Part shown: positions 1 to 6,547 of the stretch, in pieces
Layout: each line of letters begins with the position of its first letter
How positions within the stretch are numbered: the first letter of the stretch is position 1
Assembly (NCBI GenBank): GCA_910576775.1
Contig: CAJTJV010000049.1
Coordinates: 1-14,137 of the forward strand
Length of the DNA stretch: 14,137 nucleotides
DNA from: an uncultured Muribaculaceae bacterium
GTDB lineage: Bacteria > Bacteroidota > Bacteroidia > Bacteroidales > Muribaculaceae
Direction of reading: 5' to 3'
The notes under the pieces: model-generated
Databases searched by the model: none
What the model was told of the DNA's origin: nothing
The model's input: the letters and a program-made list of their open reading frames with translations, nothing else
Program-made: the position numbers and the translations under genes

Positions 1-18
1 TTGCTGTCGTATTACTCC

Positions 19-60
19 GTGCTATAAAATAGCACTATTCCTTAGATTGCAACGCAATCT
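19..60. repeat. Two tandem perfect palindromes upstream of the frd operon
   Basis: Two short inverted repeats lie side by side. GTGCTAT and ATAGCAC (19-25 and 29-35) flank AAA, and AGATTGC and GCAATCT (44-50 and 54-60) flank AAC. Each has 7-bp perfect arms and a 3-base centre, and the two centres are 25 bases apart. They may be the end of an upstream transcript, although neither has a clear T-run, or dyad operator sites. They lie about 70-110 bases upstream of the frd promoter. The symmetry is seen directly; the function is unknown. Confidence 0.5.
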
Positions 61-127
61 TAAATGAAAGAGCCGTGCTGAGAATACAATATAATAAAGA
101 AAATTGCAGAAATTTTTCGCCAATATG

Positions 128-158
128 TTGGTAAGGACGTGAAAACTCCTTAAATTTG
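128..158 (+). promoter_or_regulatory. Bacteroidota-type promoter of the frdCAB operon
   Basis: TAAATTTG at 151-158 fits the Bacteroidota primary-sigma -7 element TAnnTTTG exactly. A TTG at 128-130 lies 20 bases upstream, the expected place of the -33 element. The predicted start is near 164-165, giving a 5' UTR of about 90 bases before the ATG at 257. No other match as good lies between here and the gene. Confidence 0.65.
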
Positions 159-170
159 CACAATAAAGTA

Positions 171-189
171 CGTCGCGGGTTCCGCGACG
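171..189 (+). promoter_or_regulatory. GC-rich hairpin in the frdC 5' UTR
   Basis: CGTCGCGG (171-178) and CCGCGACG (182-189) form a perfect 8-bp stem around the loop GTT. It sits at the very start of the predicted transcript and about 70 bases before the start codon. No T-run follows, so it is unlikely to be a terminator. A 5' stabiliser of a highly expressed mRNA, or a protein-binding leader element, are plausible readings. Confidence 0.5.
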
Positions 190-256
190 CGCATTCCGAT
201 GTAGCTGAAAAAGAATATTACATATAATTCATAAATCAATCAAAAACAATCATCTT

Positions 257-1315
257 ATGTGGTTAACAAGCTCATCTATAGGAAGGAAATTCGTGATGGC
301 AATCACGGGTATTTGCCTCGTCCTATTTGTAACTTTTCACGTGCTGATGAACTCGGTAGCCCTCTTGTGGCCCGCAGCCTACAACCAGGTCTGCGAGTTC
401 CTGGGTGCTAACTGGTATGCGTTGGTGGCCTCGATGGGCCTCGCCGCTCTCTTCATCATCCACATTATCTATGCGCTGTGGCTTACCCTGCAGAACCGCA
501 AGGCTCGCGGTAACGACCGTTACGCCATCGCAGGAGCCGCTCCCGGCGTTGAATGGTCGTCGAAGAACATGCTCGTTCTCGGTATCGTCGTATTGGCATT
601 CCTTGTTGTGCACCTGATTCAGTTCTGGTCGAAAATGCAGCTTCAGGAACTTATCTCGCACGACCTTACCGCTCTTCCCGTTGTCGACGGCGCTCCCGCA
701 AGTCCTGCATTCGGTACTCTTTTCCTTCAGCTTGCTTTCCAATACTGGTGGACTCCCGTTATCTATATCATCGGCTTCGTTGCTCTCTGGTTCCATATGA
801 ACCACGGTTTCTGGTCGATGTTCCACACTATCGGCTGGGACAGCAACATCTGGCTTACCCGTCTGAAAAAAATCAGCTGCTGGTGGACCTCCATTGTCGT
901 TGTTCTCTTCATCGCCCAGGCTGTTTTATTTACAATCCAGGCCAACAACAAGTTCTTCCTTAAAGATCCCGCTCTTGTTGAGCAGTACGGAGAATTCTGG
1001 AACGATAAGGCCGCAGCCCTTCTCGAAGAATTCCAGAATGAGGTATCCGGTCTCAACCAGACAGACCCCGACGTAGCCACAACATTCTTCGCAGAGCGCG
1101 GCGACTACTATGCCGAGGCTGCAAAGGCTATAGCCGACTTTGCCGCTCTTCAGGCTCCCGGTTACAATAAGGAAAGTCTCGGACAGATGACTCAGTTCGG
1201 CGACTTTGTACGTCAGCGCGCCGAGCATTCGAAGGGCATGAAGAAGGCTCAGATTACTCCCAATGAAGACCTGCAGCCCGAACAGCAGGATGAACAAACT
1301 AATGTTAACGAATAA
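257..1315 (+). CDS. frdC: Fumarate reductase/succinate dehydrogenase cytochrome b subunit, with long C-terminal tail
   Basis: This is the membrane anchor of quinol:fumarate reductase, passing electrons between menaquinol and the FrdAB head. The first 230 residues match the B-type diheme family: an N-terminal MWLTSSSIGRKFVMAITG segment and five membrane helices at about 10-35, 55-77, 103-124, 162-184 and 208-228. Likely heme ligands are H28, H69, H119 and H180 (or H183), following the four-histidine pattern of the Wolinella and Bacillus proteins. Basic loops at 78-102 and 185-207 put the N-terminus inside and the C-terminus outside. The protein is 352 residues, whereas the family is usually about 200-260; the extra 120 residues (231-352) form a soluble, mostly helical, Ala/Glu-rich tail ending in an acidic Gln-rich stretch. 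It is first in the operon, 12 bases before frdA, and ends in tandem TAA stops. Family assignment is near certain; the role of the tail is unknown. Confidence 0.95.
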   Translation: MWLTSSSIGRKFVMAITGICLVLFVTFHVLMNSVALLWPAAYNQVCEFLGANWYALVASMGLAALFIIHIIYALWLTLQNRKARGNDRYAIAGAAPGVEWSSKNMLVLGIVVLAFLVVHLIQFWSKMQLQELISHDLTALPVVDGAPASPAFGTLFLQLAFQYWWTPVIYIIGFVALWFHMNHGFWSMFHTIGWDSNIWLTRLKKISCWWTSIVVVLFIAQAVLFTIQANNKFFLKDPALVEQYGEFWNDKAAALLEEFQNEVSGLNQTDPDVATTFFAERGDYYAEAAKAIADFAALQAPGYNKESLGQMTQFGDFVRQRAEHSKGMKKAQITPNEDLQPEQQDEQTNVNE

Positions 1316-1327
1316 TAACTCAGAGAT

Positions 1328-3355
1328 ATGGCACAGAAAGCAAATCTTGAGGGCATGATCGATTCCAGTCCTATCATGCACGACTTCGCCGATATTGAAA
1401 GCGGCAAACTGCCTGAGTACACCATCGACTCTAAGATTCCCGAAGGTCCTGTCGCTGAGAAATGGACCAACTACAAAGCTCATCAGCACCTTGTAAACCC
1501 CGCCAACAAGCGTAATCTCGACATCATCGTTGTAGGTACCGGTCTCGCAGGTGCTTCCGCCGCCTCCACTCTTGGCGAAATGGGCTTCAACGTATATAAT
1601 TTCTGCATTCAGGACAGTCCCCGTCGCGCACACTCCATCGCGGCTCAGGGCGGTATCAATGCAGCGAAGAATTATCAGAACGACGGCGACTCCGTTTACC
1701 GTCTGTTCTATGATACCGTCAAAGGCGGCGATTTCCGTTCGCGCGAAGCCAACGTATACCGTCTTGCCGAGGTGTCGAACAACATCATCGACCAGTGCGT
1801 ACAGCAGGGCGTTCCTTTCGCCCGCGAATACGGCGGTCTTCTCGCCAACCGCTCATTCGGCGGTGCTCAGGTAAGCCGTACATTCTATGCCAAAGGCCAG
1901 ACCGGCCAGCAGCTTCTTCTCGGCGCCTACAGCTCACTGAACCGTCAGATCCAGAAGGGTACCGTACGCTCCTTCAACCGTCGCGAGATGCTCGACATCG
2001 TTATTATCGACGGCCGCGCACGCGGTATCATCGTCCGCAACCTTGTGACAGGTGAGATAGAGCGCTATGCCGCACACGCAGTGGTTCTCGCAACCGGCGG
2101 TTACGGCCGTGCATTCTTCCTTTCCACCAACGCTATGGGCTGCAACGGCTCTGCTGCCGTACAGGCATTCAAGAAAGGCGCTTATCTGTCGAACCTCGCT
2201 TTCACACAGATTCACCCCACCTGTATTCCCGTTCACGGCGAAGATCAGAGCAAGCTCACTCTTATGAGCGAATCGCTCCGTAACGACGGCCGTATCTGGG
2301 TACCGGCAAAGAAAGAAGACGCCGAAGCTATACGCGCCGGCAAGAAGAAACCTACCGATATTCCCGACGAAGACCGCGATTTCTACCTCGAACGCCGTTA
2401 TCCCGCGTTCGGTAACCTTTGCCCCCGCGACATCGCATCGCGTGCCGCCAAGGAACGTTGCGACGCCGGCTATGGCGTAGGTACCGGCAACGCCGTATAC
2501 CTCGATTTCAAATATGCTATCCAACGTCTGGGCAAGGACGTCGTGGCCGACCGCTACGGCAACCTCTTCGACATGTACCAGATGATCAGCGATGACAACC
2601 CCTACGAAACTCCTATGATGATCTTCCCCGCCAGCCACTACACCATGGGCGGCATCTGGGTAGACTACGAGCTTCAGACTTCTGTCAAGGGTCTCTTTGC
2701 TATCGGTGAATGCAATTTCTCCGACCACGGTGCAAACCGTCTCGGTGCCTCCGCTCTCATGCAGGGTCTTGCCGACGGCTATTTTGTGCTTCCCTACACA
2801 ATGCAGAACTATCTGAGCGATCAGATTAAAGTTCCCCGCTTCCAGACTACAGCTCCCGAGTTCGACAAGGCCGAGGCTGACGTTCGCTCACGCATCCAGA
2901 AGCTCATGGATATCAAGGGTACAAAGAGCCCCGACGAAATCCACAAGCGTCTCGGACATGTGATGTGGAATCTCGTAGGTATGGGTCGTACACTTCAGGG
3001 TCTCGTGAAAGCTCTCGATGAAATCGAAGAGGTACGTAAGGAATTCTACACCGACCTCCGTATCGTAGGTCGTGCCGATGACCTCAACACCGAACTTGAA
3101 AAGGCGCTCCGCCTGGAAGATTTCCTTGTAATTGCACGTATGATGGCTATCGACGCCCTCAACCGCAACGAAAGCTGCGGCGCGCATTTCCGCGAGGAAT
3201 ACCAGACAGCCGACGGTGAGGCCGCTCGTCGCGACGATGAATATATGTACGTCAGCTGCTGGAAATATACCGGCGACGGCGAGAAACCTATCCTCATCAA
3301 GGAGCCCCTCAAGTACGAGGCCATCAAGGTTCAGACCCGTAACTACAAATCCTGA
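1328..3355 (+). CDS. frdA: Fumarate reductase/succinate dehydrogenase flavoprotein subunit
   Basis: This is the catalytic FAD subunit interconverting fumarate and succinate on the cytoplasmic face of the membrane. The dinucleotide-binding motif VVGTGLAGASAA is at 68-79. H102 in RRAHSIAAQGG is the expected covalent FAD attachment site. HPTCIP (H296), CPRDIASR (R367, the likely proton-shuttle arginine), SHYTMGG (H437) and HGANRLGASALM (R471) supply the active site. The C-terminal helical domain runs from about 510 to 675. At 675 residues it fits the long Bacteroidota/epsilon-type flavoproteins, with about 60 residues before the FAD motif. In an anaerobic gut Bacteroidales the physiological direction is probably fumarate reduction, which is an inference; sequence alone does not separate FrdA from SdhA. 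Codon use is strongly biased (many CGT, CGC, CTC, GGT and TTC), as expected for high expression. Confidence 0.97.
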   Translation: MAQKANLEGMIDSSPIMHDFADIESGKLPEYTIDSKIPEGPVAEKWTNYKAHQHLVNPANKRNLDIIVVGTGLAGASAASTLGEMGFNVYNFCIQDSPRRAHSIAAQGGINAAKNYQNDGDSVYRLFYDTVKGGDFRSREANVYRLAEVSNNIIDQCVQQGVPFAREYGGLLANRSFGGAQVSRTFYAKGQTGQQLLLGAYSSLNRQIQKGTVRSFNRREMLDIVIIDGRARGIIVRNLVTGEIERYAAHAVVLATGGYGRAFFLSTNAMGCNGSAAVQAFKKGAYLSNLAFTQIHPTCIPVHGEDQSKLTLMSESLRNDGRIWVPAKKEDAEAIRAGKKKPTDIPDEDRDFYLERRYPAFGNLCPRDIASRAAKERCDAGYGVGTGNAVYLDFKYAIQRLGKDVVADRYGNLFDMYQMISDDNPYETPMMIFPASHYTMGGIWVDYELQTSVKGLFAIGECNFSDHGANRLGASALMQGLADGYFVLPYTMQNYLSDQIKVPRFQTTAPEFDKAEADVRSRIQKLMDIKGTKSPDEIHKRLGHVMWNLVGMGRTLQGLVKALDEIEEVRKEFYTDLRIVGRADDLNTELEKALRLEDFLVIARMMAIDALNRNESCGAHFREEYQTADGEAARRDDEYMYVSCWKYTGDGEKPILIKEPLKYEAIKVQTRNYKS

Positions 3356-3366
3356 TTCTTAACCAC

Positions 3367-3395
3367 GGGGCGGCGGGGCTTCCCGGCTCCGCCCC
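3367..3395 (+). promoter_or_regulatory. Strong intercistronic hairpin between frdA and frdB
   Basis: In the 60-base gap, GGGGCGG (3367-3373) pairs perfectly with CCGCCCC (3389-3395). An inner stem CGGG (3374-3377) with CCCG (3382-3385) closes a GCTT loop, leaving a 3-base bulge. It is very GC-rich and has no T-run after it, so it looks more like a transcript-stabilising or processing element, or a REP-like repeat, than a terminator. frdB needs read-through from the same transcript. Confidence 0.6.
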
Positions 3396-3415
3396 TACCA
3401 AAGTAAAATTCGAAA

Positions 3416-4171
3416 ATGGAAAAAAATATCAGCGTAAAACTGAAAATTTGGCGTCAACGTGGTCCTAAAGAGAAAGGCCAGTTCGTCAACTACGCCCTCG
3501 ACAATGTGTCGACAGGCTCCAGCTTCCTTGAGATGCTCGACATGCTCAACCAGCAGCTCGTCGAGAAAGGAGAAGAACCCGTAGTATTCGATAACGACTG
3601 CCGCGAAGGCATCTGCGGTATGTGCTCCCTCTATATCAACGGTCACCCTCACGGTCCCGTTCAGGGCATCACGACCTGCCAGCTCCACATGCGCAAGTTC
3701 AACGACGGCGACACAATTACCATCGAACCCTGGCGCTCGGCTGCCTTCCCCGTAATCCGCGACCTTATGGTAGACCGCAACGCCTTCGATAAAATCCAGC
3801 AGGCCGGCGGCTATGTAAGCTTCAACTGTGGCGGTGCGCAGGATGCCAACAATCTCCCCATCAGCAAGGAGGTTGCCGACACCGCTATGGACTCTGCTAC
3901 GTGCATCGGCTGCGGTGCATGCGTCGCTGCCTGCAAGAACGGCTCCGCCATGCTCTTCGTATCGGCTAAGGTAAGCCAGTTCGCTCTTCTTCCCCAGGGA
4001 CAGGTAGAGCGCAAGCGCCGCGCACGCGCCATGGTACGCAAGATGGACGAACTCGGCTTCGGCAACTGCACCAACACCGGTGCCTGCGCCGCCGAATGCC
4101 CCAAGAACATCCCCTTGAGCAACATCGCACGTCTCAACCGCGAATTCATCAACGCAAAATTTTCCGAATAA
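3416..4171 (+). CDS. frdB: Fumarate reductase/succinate dehydrogenase iron-sulfur subunit
   Basis: This subunit wires electrons between the cytochrome b hemes and the flavin through three clusters. The plant-ferredoxin-like domain carries the [2Fe-2S] ligands C62, C67 and C70 in DCREGICGMC, plus C88. The C-terminal domain has CIGCGACVAAC (C163, C166, C169, C173) and CTNTGACAAECP (C218, C224, C228). By family analogy C163, C166, C169 and C228 hold the [4Fe-4S] cluster, and C173, C218 and C224 the [3Fe-4S] cluster. All cluster cysteines are present and the length of 251 residues is normal. It is the last gene of the operon, separated from frdA by the hairpin-bearing gap, and is followed by a terminator. 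The name frd rather than sdh is inferred from the likely anaerobic lifestyle. Confidence 0.97.
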   Translation: MEKNISVKLKIWRQRGPKEKGQFVNYALDNVSTGSSFLEMLDMLNQQLVEKGEEPVVFDNDCREGICGMCSLYINGHPHGPVQGITTCQLHMRKFNDGDTITIEPWRSAAFPVIRDLMVDRNAFDKIQQAGGYVSFNCGGAQDANNLPISKEVADTAMDSATCIGCGACVAACKNGSAMLFVSAKVSQFALLPQGQVERKRRARAMVRKMDELGFGNCTNTGACAAECPKNIPLSNIARLNREFINAKFSE

Positions 4172-4192
4172 GCATTAAAACTCCCCGATAGC

Positions 4193-4224
4193 AAGCGGCC
4201 ATGTCCTAACCGGCATGGCCGCTT
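4193..4224 (+). terminator. Terminator hairpin of the frd operon
   Basis: AAGCGGCCATG (4193-4203) and CATGGCCGCTT (4214-4224) form an 11-bp perfect stem with a 10-base loop, starting 21 bases after the frdB stop. The following sequence, CTGTATAT, is only weakly T-rich, so termination efficiency cannot be judged by eye. Confidence 0.7.
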
Positions 4225-4269
4225 CTGTATATCTGCCATACGCATATGACCGCTATTGTAATATATATA

Positions 4270-4301
4270 TTTGTAGTTTTGATTCACGATTCTTAACTTT
4301 G
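4270..4301 (+). promoter_or_regulatory. Promoter of the small lipoprotein gene
   Basis: TTTG at 4270-4273 and TAACTTTG at 4294-4301 are separated by 20 bases, an excellent fit to the Bacteroidota -33/-7 promoter pattern. Transcription would begin near 4307. This rules out a start at the GTG at 4301, which is inside the -7 element, and favours an ATG at 4328 or 4373. An alternative -7, TATATTTG, lies at 4266-4273. Confidence 0.55.
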
Positions 4302-4372
4302 TGACAATTAATAATTGTTCCAGATATATGAAACCAGCATTCTTACATACGTTGTCAAGTATCTGTCATTAC

Positions 4373-4843
4373 ATGAGTGGCAGGATTTATAGAACTGCAT
4401 TTATCGCCGTGATTTCGTGTATGTTCATGGCATGCTCGGATGAACCCGACAGTAGCCGGTCGTCATTGTCGATTGTGGCGGATGATGGCCGGGGTGCGGT
4501 GCTGATGCCGGGTTATGAAATCAAATGGTACGATGAAGCATCATCGGAATTGAAATTCAGAAATATACCCGATGATTTTGCCGAATATCACGGAGAGGTA
4601 ACGTTCGTAATCGATGGCAAGTCTCTTTTCGACGCATTCGCAATAGTGAGCGACATTGACAGCCGGATTTACACGTCGGCAGTGATATACCGCGACCATA
4701 ATGGCAAGTATTATCTGAATGACTGCTATCCGATGATAGAGTCTGTAATGTATTCGTCGGAAGTCCGGGAGAACCGTGAGGCAAGAGCTGTCGCAATGGA
4801 AGCCTTCAGGAATCAGCTGGAGATTGAAAACCGATTGAAATAA
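4373..4843 (+). CDS. Small lipoprotein of unknown function, probably surface-exposed
   Basis: I do not recognise the family. From the ATG at 4373 the product is 156 residues and begins with a textbook lipoprotein signal: a basic n-region (SGRIYR), a hydrophobic core, and a lipobox-like FMAC with C21 as the lipidation site. The residues after the cysteine, SDEPD, resemble the acidic lipoprotein export signal known from Bacteroides, which suggests surface display. The mature part is acidic, about 135 residues, probably a mixed alpha/beta globule, with no obvious catalytic motif. It ends in a helix rich in Glu and Arg. The frame stays open upstream to an ATG at 4328 and a GTG at 4301, but these give an overlong n-region, and the GTG lies inside the promoter. 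The gene is monocistronic or first before the GH18 gene, which has its own promoter element. Confidence 0.75.
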   Translation: MSGRIYRTAFIAVISCMFMACSDEPDSSRSSLSIVADDGRGAVLMPGYEIKWYDEASSELKFRNIPDDFAEYHGEVTFVIDGKSLFDAFAIVSDIDSRIYTSAVIYRDHNGKYYLNDCYPMIESVMYSSEVRENREARAVAMEAFRNQLEIENRLK

Positions 4844-4901
4844 ATGTTGTGTCTTTTTGTTGCTTTTCGGATTTTGTGGATGTCTATTTTGAAAAAATGC
4901 C

Positions 4902-4909
4902 TAAATTTG
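4902..4909 (+). promoter_or_regulatory. Promoter -7 element of the GH18 gene
   Basis: TAAATTTG matches the Bacteroidota -7 consensus exactly and lies 23 bases before the ATG at 4933. No clean TTTG lies 19-21 bases upstream (the nearest, at 4873-4876, is 25 bases away), so the call is moderate. Confidence 0.45.
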
Positions 4910-4932
4910 CATTCACAAATCTATAGGCAACA

Positions 4933-6108
4933 ATGACAAACAAATTTTTCACGTGCGTAGTAACAGCGTTTTCAGCTTTGGCAATCCTTGGAGGGTCGGC
5001 TTGTTCAAAAACGCAGGATATATCCGAGGAACCGGTCCGGCCGTGGGACAGGCAAGCGATGTCAACGTACATATATATGGATTTTCAATCTGTCGATTCG
5101 GCCTTTATAGACCGGATAGATTTTGAGAATTTCGACAATGTGTACCTGATCGACCGCGATAAGTGGATTTCGCAGGAGAATTTCGACAGCACAATAGACA
5201 GTATTCTTGCCGCCGGCGGACGCGCGTTTCCATTGCCTGATGCCGCCGAATACAGCTATGCTGTTCAAAAAGCGGGAGAGGTGGGTACGAGAGTGCTCCT
5301 TTGCATGGGTAATGATACACGCTATGCCGCATGCGACAGCGTGCGTCGTCCCAAGTTTGTAGAAGCACTCACACAGGTTGTGGATGCCTATGGAATGGAC
5401 GGCATAGACATTGACTGGGAGGCTGATCTTGCGCCGAATCTGGATAAATATACTGTGCTGCTCGAGGATTTGCGAGCCTCGCTCGATTCTCTCGGGACAG
5501 TCCGCGACCGCAAATATTACCTTACGACGGCATTGTCCTTCAGGAGTCCGTTCGACGATGGGCTGCGCAAGCGTATAGGCGATGCTGTCGATTGGGTGAA
5601 TGTCATGTCGTACGATGCCGGTGGTGGCGTGTGGGGACGCATCCCGACGCATAACACACCGTTGCAGAGTATTTCCAATGCCATTGATACAATCTGGGCT
5701 GTAGTGCCGCGTGAGAAACTGCATTTAGGCCTGGCTTCCTACGGATTTCAGTATGACAATATCCTGCCGGGAGAGGAAACCGGCGAAGGCGAGAATCTGA
5801 GGAATTACGGCAGATTTGTGAACTATAATACAATGCTTCCTCTGATATATAATAATCCATTGTGGAGAACGGAGTACGACCCGGTGGAGAAAATGTACTA
5901 TTTCATCAACGATAAAAGTCGTGGATTTATAACCATCGAAACGCCGGAGACGCTGATGCACAAATATCAGCTCGCAGCCGACAAAGGCCTCGGCGGCACA
6001 TTCTGGTGGGAATACAGTAAAGATATACTACCAGCCAAGGATGGTAGCGGAAAATGGTCGCATACACTTATTCCGGAACATAAACGTAAAAATTCATATA
6101 AACAGTGA
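4933..6108 (+). CDS. GH18 family glycoside hydrolase lipoprotein (chitinase/endo-beta-N-acetylglucosaminidase type)
   Basis: This is a 391-residue single-domain lipoprotein. The signal peptide ends in the lipobox GSAC, with C24 as the lipid anchor. The family 18 signature DGIDIDWE is complete at 156-163: D156, D159, D161 and the catalytic acid E163. The downstream motif MSYD (225-228) contributes the Tyr and Asp used in substrate-assisted hydrolysis. GTFWWEY near 355-361 supplies the tryptophan usually found on the last barrel strand. This predicts hydrolysis of a beta-1,4 linkage next to N-acetylglucosamine, as in chitin, N-glycan cores or peptidoglycan-derived glycans; the substrate cannot be told from the sequence. 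No SusC/SusD pair is adjacent, unlike typical Bacteroidetes N-glycan loci. Its TGA stop overlaps the GTG start of the next gene, so the two are probably translated together. Confidence 0.9.
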   Translation: MTNKFFTCVVTAFSALAILGGSACSKTQDISEEPVRPWDRQAMSTYIYMDFQSVDSAFIDRIDFENFDNVYLIDRDKWISQENFDSTIDSILAAGGRAFPLPDAAEYSYAVQKAGEVGTRVLLCMGNDTRYAACDSVRRPKFVEALTQVVDAYGMDGIDIDWEADLAPNLDKYTVLLEDLRASLDSLGTVRDRKYYLTTALSFRSPFDDGLRKRIGDAVDWVNVMSYDAGGGVWGRIPTHNTPLQSISNAIDTIWAVVPREKLHLGLASYGFQYDNILPGEETGEGENLRNYGRFVNYNTMLPLIYNNPLWRTEYDPVEKMYYFINDKSRGFITIETPETLMHKYQLAADKGLGGTFWWEYSKDILPAKDGSGKWSHTLIPEHKRKNSYKQ

Positions 6109-6437
6109 TCAGCGAATATTTCTCCGACGGTAATTTCGAAGGTCTTGCAGTCGGCCTTGCAACTTTTCTTATAATCGGTGTTTTCCATCCGATAGTCATC
6201 AAAGGCGAATACTATTTCGGAGTGCGTTGCTGGTGGGTATTCCTTCTTACCGGCATCGCCTTGTGTGCGGCTTCCATTTTTACCGGAGGCGTGCTGTCGA
6301 TATTGCTCGGAGTGACAGCTTTTTCGTGCTTCTGGTCCATCCTTGAGGTGTTCGAGCAGCGCGAGCGTGTTCGCAAAGGATGGTTTCCGGCCAACCCCAA
6401 ACGCACAGCGTCGAAGAAGGCTGAAAAAGACCGTTGA
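6105..6437 (+). CDS. DUF4491 family small membrane protein
   Basis: This 110-residue protein has two or three membrane helices at about 13-32, 43-62 and 64-80, and a basic cytoplasmic-looking tail ending in KKAEKDR. The segments FEGLAVGLATFLIIGVFHP, YYFGVRCWWVF, FSCFWSILEVFEQ and GWFPANPKR match what I recall of the DUF4491 family, found in Bacteroidota and Firmicutes and without a known function. The start is GTG at 6105, overlapping the GH18 stop (GTGA), which points to translational coupling. Whether the protein helps the GH18 enzyme or is merely co-transcribed cannot be decided. The family match is from memory and needs a profile search. Confidence 0.8.
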   Translation: MISEYFSDGNFEGLAVGLATFLIIGVFHPIVIKGEYYFGVRCWWVFLLTGIALCAASIFTGGVLSILLGVTAFSCFWSILEVFEQRERVRKGWFPANPKRTASKKAEKDR

Positions 6438-6513
6438 TGACGCTGTAACGTTATTTGCGGGCCAAAACTTGCAAATTGTCAGCAATATGCAAAGAAATGA
6501 GAGAAATTTTCAT

Positions 6514-6521
6514 TAATTTTG
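6514..6521 (+). promoter_or_regulatory. Promoter -7 element of the asd operon
   Basis: TAATTTTG fits the TAnnTTTG consensus and lies 26 bases before the asd ATG, giving a short leader of about 20 bases. No convincing -33 TTTG is visible at the right distance. Confidence 0.5.
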
Positions 6522-6547
6522 CAGCGAAATTTTAACATACAGGCAGA

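Noticed and set aside
926..1633. 235-codon open frame on the minus strand across frdC and frdA
   Set aside because: It lies opposite two well-supported genes with strong codon bias, which leaves antisense frames open; its product shows no recognisable domain.
1934..2728. 264-codon minus-strand open frame inside frdA
   Set aside because: It is a shadow of the flavoprotein gene, with no start context, no domain, and composition driven by the sense codons.
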